Positions 38,173-46,796 of a DNA stretch of 64,000 nt are shown here, one piece after another. Within the stretch, counting starts at the first letter, position 1, and each line of letters opens with the position of its first letter. The stretch is from Sutcliffiella deserti (GTDB lineage: Bacteria; Bacillota; Bacilli; Bacillales; Bacillaceae_I). The position numbers and the translations under genes were made by a program. The stretch spans positions 1,039,650 through 1,103,649 of the forward strand of contig NZ_JAIQDB010000001.1 of the NCBI RefSeq assembly GCF_020037475.1, given 5' to 3'. A model generated the notes under the pieces. The model saw only the letters and a list, made by a program, of their open reading frames with translations, was not told the DNA's origin and did no database searches.

Positions 38173-38322
38173 TCAACCGGTAGGCAGCGGGTCTGGGTGT
38201 TCATCTTTTAACGGAGTGATTTCTTCATGTGAGGCTACTTGTAATGAAATGGGATTGTCACTTGCCGGACTTACCGTAAAAAAACATACCACTAACATTA
38301 AAACCAATAGACTTTTTTTCAC
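38173..38322 (-). CDS. nprX: Secreted signalling pro-peptide (NprX/Phr-like)
   Basis: A 49-residue frame starting at GTG 38322 with AAGGAG eight bases upstream. It begins MKKSLLVLMLVVCFFTVSPA, a Sec signal peptide, followed by an acidic tail that ends DEHPDPLPTG. Size, signal peptide, and a position 129 bases downstream of an NprR-type TPR regulator on the same strand are exactly those of nprX/phr pheromone genes. B. cereus-group NprX matures to SKPDIVG; here the Pro-Asp pair recurs near the C terminus (HPDPLPTG), which I infer to be the signalling segment. The frame ends just before a strong terminator. Processing and mature length are unknown. Confidence 0.72.
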   Translation of the reverse strand: MKKSLLVLMLVVCFFTVSPASDNPISLQVASHEEITPLKDEHPDPLPTG

Positions 38323-38451
38323 ACTATCCTCTCCTTAATATAAATCTATGTTAAACACATCTGTTGAATTTTGCGCTAGCCTTCGCTATCTGCGAAACTT
38401 AACACGAAAGCAACAGGGAGTTTTACAAGACACACCCATTTTCAGGATAAC

Positions 38452-39753
38452 TTAATACAAAAATGTTTGCTTTTTTAACTCTTGATAGCACAACGAATAG
38501 TAGAAACTTGCCTTTTTATACTTATAACAAGATTCAAAATAGAGAGCCAATCTTTCTGAATATTTTATAATCGGCTCATTTAATTCTTGCTCTTGAAAGT
38601 AGGGCAAGAAAGCTTCTTGAAATTGAACATCAAGCTCTTCAAAGTTATCACTTAATAGATACTCAAATATGGAAAAATAATACTCATATTCTAATAGTTC
38701 TTTCGATTCATTTATCAAAGTTCTCCCGGTATCAAGCCATTTCCTGCATTGCCCACTATCTTTTAAGTAATCGTACTCTATAATGAGACAATAGATGGAA
38801 TTGAGCCTGCTTTCTAAACTTCTATCTTCTTTTAAATAGTAACTCTTTTCAAATTCTTCGATTGCTTGTTTATGTAAACTTTGCATGCTATACAGTTTCC
38901 CTAGGTTATGAAATATCAATGCTTGCAGATAAGTATTATTCAGTGATTCTGATAATTTCTGTGCCAATAAATAGCTTTCTTCTGAGCGGTCAAACTCCCC
39001 GATGCGACGATAGCAGATACCTAGCAGAACCTGGCACTCAGCACTTCTTTTCAGGTCATAACTCGCTTGAAAGATGTTAAGTGCTTTGGATGTGTAGGTG
39101 ATACTTATAGGTACTTTTGTTGTTTGGCTATAGGTAAGACCGAATAAGTAAAAAAGGTCTGCTTCTTCTGAACTCTCGAAAATTGTATTTCGTTGTAACA
39201 ATCTTTCGGCAGATTTCAGATGTTCTAACGCTCCTGTGTAATTATTTAGACGGTAAGTATAAATCGCAAAAAACTTTTCAAAATAATAATTCATTTCAAC
39301 ATCTAGAATATCATGGAATTGTTGAAGCTTTTCTATCTGCAATTTTGACCGTTCTAAGTCATTTAAATAGAGAAAATAACGTAATTCAAAAAGGACAAAG
39401 TACATATACGTCCGTGTATTTACCGATTGGATGCTCATGCTAAGCTCTTCATAACGCTTTTTTATTTCCACACTATTGCTTGTCATCATTAGCTTGTACC
39501 ATGACATCAATTCGTTTAAAACAGTTTCATCATTTCGTTCAATTAAGCTTACTCCCAGCCTTTCACACAAAAGCTTCAGTACTTCCTCACTTGGAGAAGT
39601 TAAGTTGTTTTCTATTTTGGAGAGATACGAAACGGATATGATGCCTCTAGCTAAATCATCCTGCTTTAAGTTGCGCTGTATACGAAAGAACTTTAATTTA
39701 CTTCCAATGTCCATCTTCGTAGCTCTAGCAGGTTGCTGATCGGTTTTTATCAT
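38452..39753 (-). CDS. nprR: RNPP-family TPR regulator (NprR-like)
   Basis: A 433-residue protein with an N-terminal XRE helix-turn-helix (IGSKLKFFRIQRNLKQDDLA, VSYLSKIENNLTSPS; residues about 17-72) and a long array of TPR-like helical repeats (for example ADLFYLFGLTYSQTTKVPIS, LGICYRRIGEFDRSEESYLL, HNLGKLYSMQSLHKQAIEEF). This is the layout of NprR/PlcR/Rap proteins that bind re-imported peptides. NprR is bifunctional in B. cereus: it blocks Spo0F phosphotransfer without peptide and activates protease genes with it. ATG 39753 has GGAGG ten bases upstream. The adjacent pro-peptide and protease genes make the NprR assignment much more likely than a lone XRE regulator. Confidence 0.82.
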   Translation of the reverse strand: MIKTDQQPARATKMDIGSKLKFFRIQRNLKQDDLARGIISVSYLSKIENNLTSPSEEVLKLLCERLGVSLIERNDETVLNELMSWYKLMMTSNSVEIKKRYEELSMSIQSVNTRTYMYFVLFELRYFLYLNDLERSKLQIEKLQQFHDILDVEMNYYFEKFFAIYTYRLNNYTGALEHLKSAERLLQRNTIFESSEEADLFYLFGLTYSQTTKVPISITYTSKALNIFQASYDLKRSAECQVLLGICYRRIGEFDRSEESYLLAQKLSESLNNTYLQALIFHNLGKLYSMQSLHKQAIEEFEKSYYLKEDRSLESRLNSIYCLIIEYDYLKDSGQCRKWLDTGRTLINESKELLEYEYYFSIFEYLLSDNFEELDVQFQEAFLPYFQEQELNEPIIKYSERLALYFESCYKYKKASFYYSLCYQELKKQTFLY

Positions 39754-39991
39754 GTTGATCAATCCTCCGCACCACTTTTTTTCAAAAATTCCGATTTTTC
39801 TTCACATAAGTCTTTAAGACTAATGGTAAGTTCTTCTTTCATTATAAAAGGGATCAATGTAATTAGTAAAACTAATTTTATAGTTTTCTAAGCATATTTA
39901 AAATAGGAAATTTCCCCTATTCTCTTTTCACACAAAATATTTGTTACTTTAATACTTTTTTTGACGAACAATAACTAGTTTTGTCTTCCTT

Positions 39992-40018
39992 AAAGGATTT
40001 AAAGATTATATGTTTAAT
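39992..40018 (+). promoter_or_regulatory. Sigma-H-type promoter of racA
   Basis: AAAGGATTT (39992-40000), 11 bp, GTTTAAT (40012-40018), against consensus RnAGGAWWW-N11-RnnGAAT: the -35 matches fully, the -10 at six of seven. B. subtilis racA is expressed early in sporulation under Spo0A/sigma-H-type control. Confidence 0.5.
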
Positions 40019-40044
40019 ATGATTCTTTACAGGAGGGATCTTAC

Positions 40045-40551
40045 ATGAAATTAAAAACACAGGAAGTAGCGAAAGAGTTAGGTATGGCTCCAAGAACTAT
40101 TCGAAAATGGGTTAAAAAGTATGATATCCCTTGTAGCAAAAATGATTATGGACACTATGTTTATGATGAGAAAGCTATTTCTTTTTTAGAATCCTTGAAA
40201 GCAAGCTCAGAGATCGCCGGCACACTTGATATTTATGAGACATCAATTGAGATGAAAGACCTTGAAGACACCAACATATCCCCTGTTAAAAAGGAGCACA
40301 GTATGTCTGAATTAATGGAGAGAATCGAACGAACAGAATGGCTGTTAGATCAAAAAGCGGATGAGGTCGTTTCCTATCAGCTACTCCAACAGCGAAAAGA
40401 GATAGAAGATTTAACAAAAAGAATACAAGAACTAGAAGATATGATGATCAATCTTCAAGAACCCGCTAAAAAGTATGAACCTCCGCTAATACTTGATCAA
40501 CCGATGAAGATGAAGCGTCGGGGGATGTTCCGCTCTATCTTTGGACTGTAG
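40045..40551 (+). CDS. racA: Chromosome-anchoring protein RacA
   Basis: A 168-residue protein with a MerR-like winged helix at the N terminus (LKTQEVAKELGMAPRTIRKW) and a central coiled coil (about residues 85-140). The LDQKADEVVSYQLLQQRKE segment is strongly conserved in B. subtilis RacA, and the C terminus is basic (MKMKRRGMFRS). RacA binds GC-rich inverted repeats near oriC and tethers the chromosome to the pole through DivIVA at the onset of sporulation. AGGAGGG precedes the start and a sigma-H-like promoter lies upstream. The gene after it encodes another sporulation-type protein. Confidence 0.88.
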   Translation: MKLKTQEVAKELGMAPRTIRKWVKKYDIPCSKNDYGHYVYDEKAISFLESLKASSEIAGTLDIYETSIEMKDLEDTNISPVKKEHSMSELMERIERTEWLLDQKADEVVSYQLLQQRKEIEDLTKRIQELEDMMINLQEPAKKYEPPLILDQPMKMKRRGMFRSIFGL

Positions 40552-40553
40552 CA

Positions 40554-40589
40554 AAGTTAACTTGCCTTACAAGTTAACTTCTTTTTTTT
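40554..40589. terminator. racA terminator
   Basis: AAGTTAACTTG/CAAGTTAACTT perfect 11-bp stem followed by a T-run. It also overlaps the last codons of the convergent small gene. Confidence 0.88.
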
Positions 40590-40857
40590 CGCCAAGAATC
40601 TGTTCAAGGACCACATTAAATTGTTTTATTAATGATATTTGTTCCCTATCTGTTAATGTTGAAGTGGTTATTCTTTTAATCGCTAGAAAATACTTTGCCT
40701 TTGGATCCTTGCGTAATCTAGGATGGGTGAGTTCATCTTTTAATTCTACTCTAATCGCCTCAATTAGCTGTTCTTCTTCACTTTTGCCTTCACTTGCCAG
40801 CGACCTGCTACTCCATAAAAGTTTATAGGCTACCAATAATTTTGTCGAATCTGTCAT
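40567..40857 (-). CDS. Hypothetical 96-residue charged protein
   Basis: Starts at ATG 40857 after GGAAGG at good spacing. It is a soluble, helical, highly charged protein with no signal, membrane segment or motif I recognise. Its 3' end runs into the racA terminator stem, so the two convergent genes share it. Presence between racA and a KinB-like gene hints at a sporulation link but proves nothing. Confidence 0.55.
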   Translation of the reverse strand: MTDSTKLLVAYKLLWSSRSLASEGKSEEEQLIEAIRVELKDELTHPRLRKDPKAKYFLAIKRITTSTLTDREQISLIKQFNVVLEQILGEKKEVNL

Positions 40858-40968
40858 TTTTTCGCCTTCCTTCTTACAATTCCGCCAAATATATATAGAA
40901 TTTTCTTTTAACTTATGATACTTTGAAAGGGAATATTTACATATCGCAACTAGCTAAGGGGTCTCAGG

Positions 40969-42255
40969 ATGAATCTATTAAAAGATCTATTACTACAATT
41001 ATTTTTTTTAATTCTACCTATTTTTATTTACTATCATCTAGACTATCGCTTTCATCATAGAATGTCTCCATTCAAAAAACAACTTTCAGCTTTTTTACAC
41101 TGTTCTGCATCAATAATTTTGTGTCTGCATTTTCCTATTAAAATGAGTGAAGGTTATTTCTTTGATTTAAGTACCATCCCTATAATAATCGCAATTTTAT
41201 ATGGAGGGTATTTATCAGGCCTTTTGTCTATTTCCGTTTTGTTTTTGTACCCAATATTTTTTGATGGAGCAAACGGTTATCTTTTCACGTACATAGCAGT
41301 CCCTTTATTAGTCCTTCTACCGGCTGCACTCCAACCCAAGTGGAAGAGTCTACCTATTAATAAAAAGTACATTGTAGCATCTGTCATAATGGTAATAAAG
41401 TTACTGCTACTATATTTATCCTTGTTCTTCCAGAATATGTGGCAAGGTTTTTCCACCATTTATAACAGTTTTCTTTTCTTCACATTCAGTGGAATTATTC
41501 TTATCATTGTAATGATGTTGATTATATATCTTATTGAATACTATTTTGACTTGAATCGTTTACAGATGCAAATGAGAAGAATAAGGAGATTTGAGCATGT
41601 AAGCAATCTGGCAAATGATGTTTCAGAAGAAGTTAACAAACCCCTCACTATGGTAAAAGGATTTACTCAATTATTAGGTGCGGAACAGAACCAGGCAAAT
41701 AAGGAATATGTACCAATCATTCTTTCTGAACTACATAAAGCCGAAACAATTATTGATACGTATATGAATATCACTCATTCTGAAATTTCCCATGCACGGT
41801 ACCTTTCCTCCAAAATTCTTATAGAACAGGTAATGGAAGGGCTACAAACTTATGCTAAAAATCATGGGGTGGAGCTCCAAGATAAGCAATCCAAAAATTT
41901 ACGCCTTCATGGCAACATCGATCTTCTAACAGACGCATTCACTAGTGTAGTAAAATATTGCATTGATGCATTTTCCTCTTCTAATGGAATACTTTCAATT
42001 AGAACCTTTATAAAAGGGCATGATGTTCATTTTGAAATATCGGATAAAGACGGAAAGATGAACAGTGAAACTCTAGTACAACTAAAGAGGAACAAGCTTT
42101 ATACAGAAACCTCTTCTAACGATCAAATACAAACAGCCTTATCTGTCATCCTTGCCCACAACGGTGTATTTACTGTAAAAGAAAAATTTCTCAAAAAAAA
42201 TAAAATTATTATTTCACTTCCAGCATACGTTAAAAAACGAAGTGTATCGGATTAA
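40969..42255 (+). CDS. KinB-like membrane pseudo-histidine-kinase
   Basis: A 428-residue protein with six predicted N-terminal membrane helices (5TMR-LYT-like, residues 5-200) and a cytoplasmic kinase-like part. Length and layout equal B. subtilis KinB (428 residues). However, the H-box reads LANDVSEEVNKPLTMVKGF, where KinB has SVAHEVRNPLTVVRGF, so Glu replaces the phospho-accepting His. The N-box Asn is absent (DAFTSVVKYCIDAF), G1 reads DKDGKM instead of DNGVGM, and the GTGLGL G2 box is gone (SSNDQIQTALSV). It should neither bind ATP normally nor phosphorylate. The frame is intact with AAGGGG before the start, so it is probably a working non-catalytic protein, perhaps binding Spo0F or another kinase. 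Confidence 0.8.
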   Translation: MNLLKDLLLQLFFLILPIFIYYHLDYRFHHRMSPFKKQLSAFLHCSASIILCLHFPIKMSEGYFFDLSTIPIIIAILYGGYLSGLLSISVLFLYPIFFDGANGYLFTYIAVPLLVLLPAALQPKWKSLPINKKYIVASVIMVIKLLLLYLSLFFQNMWQGFSTIYNSFLFFTFSGIILIIVMMLIIYLIEYYFDLNRLQMQMRRIRRFEHVSNLANDVSEEVNKPLTMVKGFTQLLGAEQNQANKEYVPIILSELHKAETIIDTYMNITHSEISHARYLSSKILIEQVMEGLQTYAKNHGVELQDKQSKNLRLHGNIDLLTDAFTSVVKYCIDAFSSSNGILSIRTFIKGHDVHFEISDKDGKMNSETLVQLKRNKLYTETSSNDQIQTALSVILAHNGVFTVKEKFLKKNKIIISLPAYVKKRSVSD

Positions 42256-42276
42256 AAATTCCTTTTTTTCAAATCA

Positions 42277-42303
42277 AAAGCCTTTTTCAATAAGGCTCTT
42301 TTC
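42277..42303 (+). terminator. Terminator of the KinB-like gene
   Basis: AGCCTT/AAGGCT stem with seven-base loop, followed by CTTTTC. Confidence 0.7.
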
Positions 42304-42391
42304 GCAAAGATTGTTCCTGTGTCCCCGTAAAAAATCGACAGTTGGATTTTTTAAGTTTATAGAAACAATCTAGAAGAAAAGTGCCTGCCTT

Positions 42392-42778
42392 CTATAAAGA
42401 AATAGTAACTCCAACCATGAAACCAATAATCGAGCCAATAATACTTATTAATATATAAAGAAAAAACTTCTTAAATAACCTCTTTTTCCATAACTGAACT
42501 GCTTCCACACTGAAGGTTGAAAAAGTGGTAAATCCTCCAAAAAAACCGAGCCCAAGGAATAAATAGCTATAATTATGATAACTACTGTCTGGATGGTGTA
42601 TAAGTTGCCCCATCAAAAGTCCTAATCCACAGGAGCCTATTATATTTACTATCACCATTGCAATTGGTATTGGGGGTGCAGGGAATCTCTTCATTAAAAA
42701 TATGCCAGTAATATACCGTAGAACCGCACCAACTCCCCCTCCGATCGCTACTATAAATGATTCATATCCCTCGTTCAC
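42392..42778 (-). CDS. crcB2: Fluoride channel subunit FluC (CrcB), second copy
   Basis: A 128-residue, four-helix membrane protein of the Fluc/CrcB family: GGGVGAVLRYITG near the N terminus, the NIIGSCGLGLL helix and the GFFGGFTTFSTF helix break that forms the pore and central Na+ site. Fluc works as a dual-topology dimer or, when duplicated, as a heterodimer. It starts four bases after the stop of the first copy, so the pair is one transcript. Confidence 0.9.
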   Translation of the reverse strand: MNEGYESFIVAIGGGVGAVLRYITGIFLMKRFPAPPIPIAMVIVNIIGSCGLGLLMGQLIHHPDSSYHNYSYLFLGLGFFGGFTTFSTFSVEAVQLWKKRLFKKFFLYILISIIGSIIGFMVGVTISL

Positions 42779-42782
42779 AATC

Positions 42783-43181
42783 CTACACCAACCTTCTCCT
42801 CTGTATAAATTTGTTCATCACCCTACCTCCTACATATAACCCCATGAAGGCAAGCGCAACCCCAACTGTAACTGTTAACATCACATAAAGTATTGCATAA
42901 TAAATCGATTCGACGGCAAGCAAATAGGTATCTGCACCAACTGTTGACATCGTTGTAAAGCCCCCACAAAAACCTACACCAAGACCAACCTTCAACCATT
43001 CTTTACCTTTTAGTTGCAACACGCTGCCCGCTAGTGCGCCCAGCAAAAAACTCCCCACAACGTTCACAACCACCGTACCGTACCAAAAACCAACTTCTTG
43101 AAAACCCAAAAAGACCCAATACCTCAAAGCAGAACCCAACATCCCACCAACAAACACCGCTAGCACATTCGCCATCTTCAT
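42783..43181 (-). CDS. crcB1: Fluoride channel subunit FluC (CrcB), first copy
   Basis: A 132-residue CrcB/Fluc subunit with GGMLGSALRYWVF, NVVGSFLLGAL and GFCGGFTTMSTVG. It has an AAGGTGATTCG ribosome site. Tandem crcB genes usually encode opposite-topology partners; the more basic C-terminal tail here (NKFIQRRRLV) supports different orientation from the second copy. I looked for a fluoride riboswitch upstream and found none. Confidence 0.9.
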   Translation of the reverse strand: MKMANVLAVFVGGMLGSALRYWVFLGFQEVGFWYGTVVVNVVGSFLLGALAGSVLQLKGKEWLKVGLGVGFCGGFTTMSTVGADTYLLAVESIYYAILYVMLTVTVGVALAFMGLYVGGRVMNKFIQRRRLV

Positions 43182-43194
43182 CGAATCACCTTCC

Positions 43195-43207
43195 GGGGTC
43201 TGGCCCC
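43195..43207. repeat. GGGGTCTGGCCCC 13-mer hairpin
   Basis: The exact reverse complement occurs at 16160-16172 in the pgcA terminator. It lies within 20 bases of the crcB1 start, in the untranslated leader, and could fold as a small hairpin near the ribosome site. Confidence 0.6.
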
Positions 43208-43372
43208 AAACTTTAATTTAATCCTATTGTAACATTCGTAATAAGAAACCAGTATGGTGGAGGGTCCGTGGGGGAAGTGTTTTTTGCTACTTATTATTTT
43301 CTCTGTTTGTATTGCTGTTGCTTTGTTGGGAATAATATAGAGTAGAATCAGTATTTGTAGGAGGAGAAACTT

Positions 43373-43621
43373 ATGGAGCATTCGAAAGGAAAGCTATTAT
43401 TCGACGGTCCATCTGCCAATGAACTGAAAAATGCCAGGTCCGCGGATGTAAATCCAATACTTCAGGAAAGAATGCATCAACATCTCTCATTACTTCGCCA
43501 AGAAGTTTCGAAGGATTATCCTGCTTCACTTAAACAAGCCTTATCTCAACGAGTAATTGCAATACATAGGAAGAAACTTTCCCTTTTAATAAATGAAGAT
43601 ATTCATAGTGAAGAAGCATAA
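43373..43621 (+). CDS. Hypothetical 82-residue protein
   Basis: Starts ATG 43373 after AGGAGGAG. Soluble and mostly helical, with basic middle and acidic end (NEDIHSEEA). No signal peptide, membrane segment or family recognised. Monocistronic with its own terminator, which favours a real gene. Confidence 0.6.
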   Translation: MEHSKGKLLFDGPSANELKNARSADVNPILQERMHQHLSLLRQEVSKDYPASLKQALSQRVIAIHRKKLSLLINEDIHSEEA

Positions 43622-43662
43622 AACTTCCTTTCGTGTAGTTTACAGACAAAATAAAAATAGCC

Positions 43663-43702
43663 AAAGAGGAACAGCTAGTCCCACACTGTTCCTCTTTGCC
43701 TT
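43663..43702. terminator. Terminator after the 82-residue protein gene
   Basis: AAAGAGGAACAG/CTGTTCCTCTTT perfect 12-bp stem, followed by GCCTTTTCC on the plus strand. Confidence 0.8.
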
Positions 43703-43881
43703 TTCCCAACACGTCCTTATCGTAAAGTTTCTTTCTCTTTGCTGTTGTATTAAGTAGCAACTGAAGTTGCAAATTTCTATAAATTTTGACAAAAAACCAC
43801 AAACACTGCTTGTAATAATATCCAAGCAGATTTAATATAAAATAGAGAGATAGATTATTATGTTTAGAGAGGGCGATTGCT

Positions 43882-44259
43882 TTGGAACATCGTTATGCTG
43901 GATTTTGGATGCGTGTTTTAGCTTTAATTATTGATGGAGTCATAATAGGTGCCATTTCCTATTTACTTGGGGCTTTATCAGGAGTAGAAGACTATGTTTT
44001 TTCTAGTATTTTAGGACTTCTATATTATATCATCATGCCTGTTACTAACCTGCAAGCTACACTTGGGAAATCTGTGCTTGGACTTAAAATAATCGATTTG
44101 GAAGGAGAAAAAATCTCTGTTGGTCAATCGATTGGTAGATATTTTAGTCAAATTCTTTCTGCAATCATCCTGCTTATCGGATACATGATGGTGGGATGGA
44201 CAAAAAGAAAGCAAGGACTACATGATAAACTTGCAAGCACCTATGTAATTTATAAGTAA
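43882..44259 (+). CDS. RDD family membrane protein
   Basis: A 125-residue protein with three membrane helices and the RDD signature in AGFWMRVLALIIDGVIIG, then GKSVLGLKIID and the C-terminal KRKQGLHDKLASTYVIYK. RDD proteins are of largely unknown function; some affect Na+/H+ exchange. The start is TTG at 43882 after GAGAGGGCG. Confidence 0.85.
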   Translation: MEHRYAGFWMRVLALIIDGVIIGAISYLLGALSGVEDYVFSSILGLLYYIIMPVTNLQATLGKSVLGLKIIDLEGEKISVGQSIGRYFSQILSAIILLIGYMMVGWTKRKQGLHDKLASTYVIYK

Positions 44260-44265
44260 ACATTT

Positions 44266-44302
44266 AAAAAAGTTGACCCCATTTAGGAGTCAACTTTTTT
44301 TA
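44266..44302. terminator. Bidirectional terminator
   Basis: AAAAAAGTTGAC/GTCAACTTTTTT perfect 12-bp stem between convergent genes. Confidence 0.9.
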
Positions 44303-45364
44303 TACATGAGCTTTTTCCATTGTAGGGGCAAAATAAGCCTGAACAATGATATTTATTATTTCATCTGTCATATTCAAGTGTGCTATCGGACTTCCATTAA
44401 GCAACTCCTGTGTATTTGCGTCATTAAAAGATATGCTTCGGTCAAGATAAGGTGCAAACACATTTAACATTCCATTTAACTGCTCTTCTACTGGTGTTAG
44501 CACAAAGCTTGTTCCTTTTTGATAGATGCCCAGTGTATCAAATTGCAGATGATATTTGATAATCTCCAATATCTCTCTATTGGTTGGCGGAGCAGGATTT
44601 GTGACATTATAGATGGTTCTGCTTTTCGCTTTTGTTGCTGCGATTGTTAGTATATCTGCCACATAATCGACGGGTACTAGATTGGAAGTTCCATGTTTAG
44701 AACCAACCAAATGCACTTTCTCAATGCTCAGCTTTCGATCTAAACGTCGCTTAAATAACTCCAAGCCTCTCATGAAACCGTATAAGGTGAAGGCAGAATC
44801 CGCCTCTCCCGTTTTCGAATCGCCAACGATAATAGCCGGTCTAAAAATAGATACTTCCATCTTGTCTTGATATTGAAAAACTTCGTGTTCTGCTAGTGCT
44901 TTGCTTTCCTCATATGGATTATTAAATCCTTGACTTATCTCGTATAACTCCTCTAAGCCTTGGTTGGATGTTCCAACCGTATAAGCTGTACTGACATGTA
45001 TAAACTTGGATGCTCCAATTTTATCTGCTACTTTTAATGCTATTTTTGTCCCATGAAAATTCATTTCCATTAACTGCTCACGTAATTCATGATCGAACTT
45101 AACTAATGCAGCTAGATGATAGAAGATATCTACCTGACCACTAATTAGGTTTAAAGTATCCTTTGTAAAACCAAAGTCTGGCTTGATAATATCGCCTTGT
45201 AATATATGAACCTTTTCTTGCAATAAAAAAGGAAGATTTTCCTTCTGTTTATTTGCTTTGTCTAAATTTCGAGCCAGTATATAGACGGTGTGACCTTCTT
45301 CTAGTAAGTTACGAATAAGTCTCCCTCCTAGAAATCCAGTGGCACCGGTTAAAAATATATTCAT
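44300..45364 (-). CDS. Extended SDR / NAD-dependent epimerase-like reductase
   Basis: A 354-residue extended short-chain dehydrogenase. It starts MNIFLTGATGFLGGRLI (NAD(P)-binding GxxGxxG) and has the catalytic Ser-Tyr-Lys pattern (HVSTAYT, then YEESKALAEHEV) and a NAD_binding_4/thioester-reductase-like middle part. Such proteins reduce acyl thioesters or epimerise sugars; the substrate cannot be read here. GGAGGAGC precedes the start. It appears to be transcribed alone. Confidence 0.8.
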   Translation of the reverse strand: MNIFLTGATGFLGGRLIRNLLEEGHTVYILARNLDKANKQKENLPFLLQEKVHILQGDIIKPDFGFTKDTLNLISGQVDIFYHLAALVKFDHELREQLMEMNFHGTKIALKVADKIGASKFIHVSTAYTVGTSNQGLEELYEISQGFNNPYEESKALAEHEVFQYQDKMEVSIFRPAIIVGDSKTGEADSAFTLYGFMRGLELFKRRLDRKLSIEKVHLVGSKHGTSNLVPVDYVADILTIAATKAKSRTIYNVTNPAPPTNREILEIIKYHLQFDTLGIYQKGTSFVLTPVEEQLNGMLNVFAPYLDRSISFNDANTQELLNGSPIAHLNMTDEIINIIVQAYFAPTMEKAHV

Positions 45365-45590
45365 AGAAGCTCCTCCATTGTTGAACGCAATTTTTCATTC
45401 AAATCACTATTTAATCTTAATATAGTTACAGAATTAAATCAAAGCATGGAAAAAATTGATGACGACACGAGAGCACCTCAATGTTGGTAGAAAACGTGTC
45501 ACTTCATGTATAATACTCAAAAGGATATCTATAAGACTTAAACTTATCAATATAGTTAGGATATACACATGTACGAGAAAGGGGTCTAGG

Positions 45591-46724
45591 ATGCGAAATA
45601 AATGGGGCTTAGTTTTTCTTGTATTTATTTGTGTTGCAGCATATTTTATTATACCCAAAATTTATGCCACAGTAACCGAAAAGTCTATTGGCAGTGTTCC
45701 TTTTGAAATAACACCTAGTGAAAATATGGCCTATGCTACTTTTGCAGGCGGATGCTTCTGGTGCATGGAACCTCCATTTGAAAAATTACCTGGAGTATAT
45801 GAAGTGATCTCAGGATATACTGGTGGACAGCTTGAAAATCCCTCGTATAACGACGTTACCACAGGCACAACAGGACACGTTGAAGCAGTAATTATTACTT
45901 ATAATCCTAACGTCATTGAATACTCCACGCTTTTGGACGTTTATTGGCGACAGGTCGATCCAACAGATGATAAAGGTCAGTTTGTAGACAGGGGCACACC
46001 TTATCTGTCTGTTATTTACTATCATAATGAAGAACAGCAGCAAGCAGCTATAGCATCAAAGAAAGCTTTAGAAGATTCCGGTCGCTTTAATCAGCCACTA
46101 GTGACGGAAATTAAAGAAGTGGAAACGTTTTATATTGCAGAGGATTATCACCAGGATTATTATCTTAAAAATACCTTTCGCTATGATTATTACCGTAATA
46201 ACTCTGGGCGGGATGCTTTCTTAGATAAAGTGTGGGGTGAAGATCGTCACATCACTCCAGAAGTAAACACAAATAATAACAGTCTCCTTCATCTTTCAAA
46301 GGAAGAACTTCGGTCAGTACTTACAAATGAGCAGTATTATGTTACCCAAGAGGATGGGACAGAAGAACCTTACAATAATGAGTACTGGGACTTAGAAGAG
46401 GAAGGCATCTATGTGGATATTATTTCTGGAGAGGCCTTATTCAGCTCTAAAGATAAATACGATTCAGGTACAGGATGGCCTAGTTTTACAAAACCATTAG
46501 TAGAGGATAATATCGTTGAACTTGAGGACCGCGGTTTTTTCACAGTCCAAACCGAGATCAGAAGCAAGCTTGGTAATGCACATCTTGGTCATGTATTTGA
46601 TGACGGCCCTGAACCAACAGGATTACGCTATTGCATGAATTCTGCAGCCCTTCGCTTTGTTCCAAAAGGAGAACTTGAGAAAGAGGGCTATGCTGAGTTT
46701 GTTGAATTGTTTGATGAAGAATAA
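45591..46724 (+). CDS. msrAB: Membrane-anchored methionine sulfoxide reductase MsrA-MsrB fusion
   Basis: A 377-residue protein. One N-terminal helix (residues 6-24) anchors it outside the membrane. MsrA follows, with the catalytic Cys55 in GGCFWCMEP and SGYTGG. MsrB is C-terminal, with catalytic Cys348 in [13 protein letters not shown] and the [11 protein letters not shown] motif. MsrA and MsrB reduce S- and R-methionine sulfoxide respectively, so the fusion repairs both in surface proteins. ATG 45591 is preferred (GAAAGGGG upstream); the frame extends 45 codons further without a start signal. In B. subtilis the two are separate cytosolic proteins. Electron supply outside the cell may come from the thioredoxin-like protein at 30.3 kb or similar. 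Confidence 0.9.
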   Translation: MRNKWGLVFLVFICVAAYFIIPKIYATVTEKSIGSVPFEITPSENMAYATFAGGCFWCMEPPFEKLPGVYEVISGYTGGQLENPSYNDVTTGTTGHVEAVIITYNPNVIEYSTLLDVYWRQVDPTDDKGQFVDRGTPYLSVIYYHNEEQQQAAIASKKALEDSGRFNQPLVTEIKEVETFYIAEDYHQDYYLKNTFRYDYYRNNSGRDAFLDKVWGEDRHITPEVNTNNNSLLHLSKEELRSVLTNEQYYVTQEDGTEEPYNNEYWDLEEEGIYVDIISGEALFSSKDKYDSGTGWPSFTKPLVEDNIVELEDRGFFTVQTEIRSKLGNAHLGHVFDDGPEPTGLRYCMNSAALRFVPKGELEKEGYAEFVELFDEE

Positions 46725-46762
46725 AGCACGCTTTCTTTAATAACGAGAAGCGTGCTTATTTT
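46724..46762 (+). terminator. Terminator of msrAB
   Basis: AAGCACGCTT/AAGCGTGCTT perfect 10-bp stem followed by ATTTT, overlapping the stop codon. Confidence 0.8.
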
Positions 46763-46796
46763 ACTCTGTTCACTAAAACGCTTCCTTGAGGGATAA

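Noticed and set aside
43182..43372. Possible fluoride riboswitch upstream of the crcB pair
   Set aside because: The conserved fluoride aptamer blocks are absent; only a GGGGCCAGACCCC hairpin is seen.
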